A DNA stretch of 8,689 nucleotides from Spirosoma sp. (GTDB lineage Bacteria > Bacteroidota > Bacteroidia > Cytophagales > Spirosomataceae): the NCBI GenBank assembly GCA_025351545.1, contig JANXVQ010000264.1, positions 1 to 8,689 on the forward strand. Direction: 5' to 3'. Made by a program: the position numbers and the translations under genes. Of this stretch, positions 7,265 to 8,689 are shown one piece after another (within the stretch, counting starts at the first letter, position 1; each line of letters opens with the position of its first letter). The notes beneath the pieces are model-generated. The model worked only from the letters and a program-made list of their open reading frames with translations, was not told where the DNA came from and made no database searches.

Positions 7265-7562
7265 TACCCTTTCAGTTGCCACTATCGACTTAATTCTATT
7301 TGTAGCCCGGCAACAGGGAATTGATTCTGATGTTTTGGCCCACGCAGTAGGGGTGAATCCCGATCAGCTTCATGATCCTGACGGTCGTGTTTTCATTCGG
7401 TAGGTACAGGCTCTCCGGCAAGAAATTGTAGCGACCACCGGCAACCCGAACATTCCCCTAAAACTTGGCGAACTAGTCAATCCAATGTCGATAGGGGTTT
7501 TGGCCTGGGTCATGATGCATAGCCCCACCCTCGGGAAAGCGTATTTGAGCCTACTCAACTAA
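7242..7562 (+). pseudogene. Broken AraC-family regulator, N-terminal sensing-domain remnant
   Basis: From the ATG at 7242 the frame reads MTKSQTDDTLSVATIDLILF, then ARQQGIDSDVLAHAVGVNPD and LHDPDGRVFIR. It meets TAG at 7401-7403 after 53 residues. The same frame then continues with recognisable sequence (VQALRQEIVATTGNPNIPLK, LGELVNP, GVLAWVMMHSPTLGKAYLSL) to TAA at 7560-7562. This is the pattern of the Arabinose_bd-type N-terminal domain of AraC regulators: a GID..L....G..P..L.DPD segment, a TGNPN.PL.LGE segment, and SPTLGKA. The second half of that domain and the whole DNA-binding HTH region are absent before the next gene. So there is at least one nonsense change plus loss of the 3' part. 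The TAG is one C-to-T change from CAG. The start overlaps the upstream gene's last codons. A 53-residue protein could still be made but should have no regulator activity. Readthrough or a sequencing error could restore only the sensing fragment. Confidence 0.8.
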
Positions 7563-7578
7563 AGTTTGATACCCTTTC
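7262..7578 (+). repeat. 12-bp direct repeat bracketing the AraC remnant
   Basis: TGATACCCTTTC occurs at 7262-7273, in the first codons of the AraC remnant, and again at 7567-7578, just past its final stop. The copies are 305 bases apart and identical. They could mark the ends of a short-homology rearrangement that removed the 3' part of the regulator, or be coincidence. A short inverted pair, GTTTGAT/ATCAAAC at 7564-7570 and 7584-7590, overlaps the second copy. Confidence 0.4.
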
Positions 7579-7614
7579 GATAAATCAAACGTCTCTAACG
7601 ACCGCCCGCCCACC

Positions 7615-7959
7615 CTATAAATTCTCTATACTCGTGTGTTTGAAACTGTCAAAATATTTCAGGCCATAGCCCAACATACGGTCCATACTTGAGTGGGCAA
7701 AAAGAATTATACCAGCCAATAGTAGGATCTGACTGCCTATTATTAAGCCCAAAAGTCCAACAACGATGCCGAGCCCTTTATGGTGAACAACATTATACAA
7801 AACAGCCCCGATTGCCGGATTTACAAGATACCCAATCATACCAACGTCAGGAAGCAGAATTAAGGCTGGGAACCACCACCACGCGAAACTCAGGCGGGAA
7901 AACAAATAAATAGCCCCCAGAAACTGAATCAATTCTTCGGATTTCAACAGCGTTTTCAT
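7615..7959 (-). CDS. DUF4260 family small membrane protein
   Basis: A 114-residue integral membrane protein of the DUF4260 family, whose function is unknown. Diagnostic segments are present in order: an N-terminal LKSEELIQFLGAIYLFSRL, then WWWFPALILLPDVGMIGYLV at 27-46 with the conserved Pro-Asp, GAVLYNVVHH at 51-60, and the signature AHSSMDRMLGYGLKY at 88-102 followed by DSFKHTS. About three to four hydrophobic helices are visible. Full family length, so the gene looks intact. The last residues (TSIENL) differ from the usual THLG-type ending. The ATG at 7957-7959 has no strong Shine-Dalgarno. The gene is alone on its strand here: its stop is 52 bases from the end of the AraC remnant, and its upstream region is the structured 260-base intergenic stretch. 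Confidence 0.92.
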   Translation of the reverse strand: MKTLLKSEELIQFLGAIYLFSRLSFAWWWFPALILLPDVGMIGYLVNPAIGAVLYNVVHHKGLGIVVGLLGLIIGSQILLLAGIILFAHSSMDRMLGYGLKYFDSFKHTSIENL

Positions 7960-8019
7960 GTGATTATTATTAGTACATCACAAAGATCAGGGCAAACAGG
8001 CGCCTAGTCACTGACGGAC

Positions 8020-8050
8020 TATGCAAATTGAGTGACCAATTACGCAAATT
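8020..8050. repeat. Two direct repeats 21 bases apart upstream of the DUF4260 gene
   Basis: TATGCAAATT at 8020-8029 and TACGCAAATT at 8041-8050 match at 9 of 10 positions and begin 21 bases apart, two turns of the helix. They lie 61-91 bases upstream of the DUF4260 start. Such phased copies can be binding sites for a dimeric regulator, but the sequence is A/T-rich and no regulator is identified. Confidence 0.4.
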
Positions 8051-8088
8051 TTTATATAGTTTCCAGGCATTTTTATTGATGCTCCAAG

Positions 8089-8117
8089 CTTTGACAGAGT
8101 TATAAACTCTGTCAAAG
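8089..8117. terminator. Perfect 13-bp hairpin, possible bidirectional terminator or dispersed intergenic repeat
   Basis: CTTTGACAGAGTT at 8089-8101 and AACTCTGTCAAAG at 8105-8117 are exact reverse complements separated by ATA. It lies about 100 bases after the stop of the proton-channel-like gene. No U-run directly follows the stem on either strand, so it is not a textbook intrinsic terminator. Its regularity is compatible with a REP-like intergenic palindrome that also stops or protects transcripts. The inverted repeat itself is certain; its role is not. Confidence 0.55.
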
Positions 8118-8205
8118 TTGATAGTTGGTTTTCCAGTTACTCAGCAGGGAGATAAATAGGGAAGCGGTATCGGGAGAAATCTTAATAGCACTTTCCTGTC
8201 AATGA

Positions 8206-8226
8206 ATACTAATTCATAATTAGTAT
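8206..8226. repeat. AT-rich palindrome overlapping the stop codon of the proton-channel-like gene
   Basis: ATACTAATT at 8206-8214 and AATTAGTAT at 8218-8226 are exact reverse complements around CAT. The right arm covers the TAA stop (8220-8222) of the minus-strand gene. With a 9-bp A/T stem it would be a weak RNA hairpin; as DNA it could be an operator-like site or chance. Confidence 0.45.
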
Positions 8227-8689
8227 GATCTATAAGCCATTTCGTACATGGACTTTTCGTATGGCCCAAGGAACACGCGGGCGTAAATTCTGATAATAGC
8301 CAAGCCATCAATAATGAAACTTAGCGACGTAAAGAAGGCCAGAACAGCCTGATTTTCGTGAATATGCGTGAACATCAAATCCTCACCGATGAATGTAGGT
8401 GTAATTGGAAAGCCTGACACACCTAGACAGGCGAGAAGAAAAACAAAAGCGAGCTTTGGGTATTTTTGAGAATACCCGTGAAACTGCTGTAAGTTAAGAC
8501 TCTTCTCCATCCATTTCAGACGGCTAAGGCAAACAAAACCAATAGCACCTGCTACAAAAACGCCACTCAGATAAAGTAATGTTTGAGAATAATTGAATGT
8601 TTCATTAAATGAAATAGCCAGCACAACAAAAAAGTGATTCATTATTGTCAGCAGGGCTTTCTTATAAAAATGGGCAAGTAGTCGTTCGC
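8220..8689 (-). CDS. NuoL/NuoM/DabB-type proton-conducting membrane subunit, C-terminal part (5' end outside window)
   Basis: The frame is open to the right edge, and 155 C-terminal residues are visible. An internal Met at 8642 is not the start, because coding sequence continues upstream of it. The first residues, LLAHFYKKALL, match the H-x3-K helix of antiporter-like complex I subunits (His6, Lys10 of the visible part), which is part of the proton path. A later helix, GVSGFPITPTFIGEDLMF, carries Glu102 at the place where NuoM has a key glutamate and NuoL a lysine. Four or so hydrophobic helices are seen, and the end is FIIDGLAIIRIYARVFLGPY plus a short polar tail. The protein stops soon after this helix, without the long lateral helix of true NuoL. 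This suggests a stand-alone or DabB-like subunit rather than the respiratory NuoL. No partner (DabA/DUF2309 or other nuo gene) follows downstream; a partner could lie outside the window. Which complex it belongs to is undecided. Confidence 0.87.
   Translation of the reverse strand, partial: ERLLAHFYKKALLTIMNHFFVVLAISFNETFNYSQTLLYLSGVFVAGAIGFVCLSRLKWMEKSLNLQQFHGYSQKYPKLAFVFLLACLGVSGFPITPTFIGEDLMFTHIHENQAVLAFFTSLSFIIDGLAIIRIYARVFLGPYEKSMYEMAYRSY

Larger units (their letters stand above)
7960..8219. other. Intergenic region with structured elements, no gene seen
   Basis: These 260 bases lie upstream of the DUF4260 gene and downstream of the proton-channel-like gene, both on the minus strand. 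I see no credible coding frame on either strand. It holds a pair of direct repeats (8020-8050), a 13-bp perfect hairpin (8089-8117) and the start of an AT-rich palindrome (8206-8226), each listed separately. The DUF4260 promoter should lie here, but I found no convincing spaced TTTG and TAnnTTTG pair. Confidence 0.6.

Noticed and set aside
7405..7562. A second small gene after the TAG in the AraC remnant
   Set aside because: The sequence continues the same domain in the same frame with no suitable start of its own, so it is the rest of the broken gene.
1..8689. CRISPR array, insertion sequence, tRNA or rRNA
   Set aside because: I saw no regularly spaced repeats, transposase-like coding sequence, terminal inverted repeats around genes, or tRNA/rRNA-like sequence.

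Overview
The window looks like a chromosomal stretch from a Bacteroidota bacterium. The Cytophagales/Spirosoma group is the best guess, from protein flavour only. Pointers are an SusC-like outer-membrane beta-barrel receptor with a carboxypeptidase-regulatory-like N-terminal domain, a GLPGLI-type periplasmic partner, a DUF1460 amidase-like protein, a DUF4260 protein, and gene starts preceded by A/T-rich sequence rather than a clear Shine-Dalgarno.

Layout: the 3' end of a DUF1460 (NlpC/P60-like amidase) gene enters on the + strand (1-330). It converges on a minus-strand block that reads, in transcription order, GLPGLI-like secreted protein (6384-5542), TonB-dependent-type outer-membrane receptor (5501-2517), half-size EamA/DMT transporter (2473-2060) and an S53 kumamolisin-like peptidase (1945-350). 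Gaps are 40, 43 and 114 bases, so the first three are a plausible operon and the peptidase may be read with them or separately. Divergent from this block, on the + strand, is a cytosolic-looking cobalamin/metal-binding (BtuF-fold) protein (6506-7264). Its last codons overlap the start of a broken AraC-family regulator that keeps only part of its N-terminal sensing domain (7242-7562). Converging on that remnant is a minus-strand DUF4260 membrane protein (7959-7615). After a 260-base intergenic region with three structured elements, the 3' end of a NuoL/NuoM/DabB-type proton-conducting membrane subunit lies on the minus strand and runs off the right edge (8689-8220).

How the genes fit: the receptor and the GLPGLI-like protein are a recurrent Bacteroidota pairing (outer membrane plus periplasm) of unknown substrate. 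Here both carry glycine-rich inserts, and the GLPGLI-like protein has lost its namesake motif. The rest looks like ordinary accessory or housekeeping content. I see no mobile element, CRISPR array, RNA gene or convincing new multi-gene system. The points most worth a second look are the altered GLPGLI/receptor pair, a possible start-codon-masking RNA structure at the receptor, the decayed regulator, and the repeats in the right-hand intergenic region.
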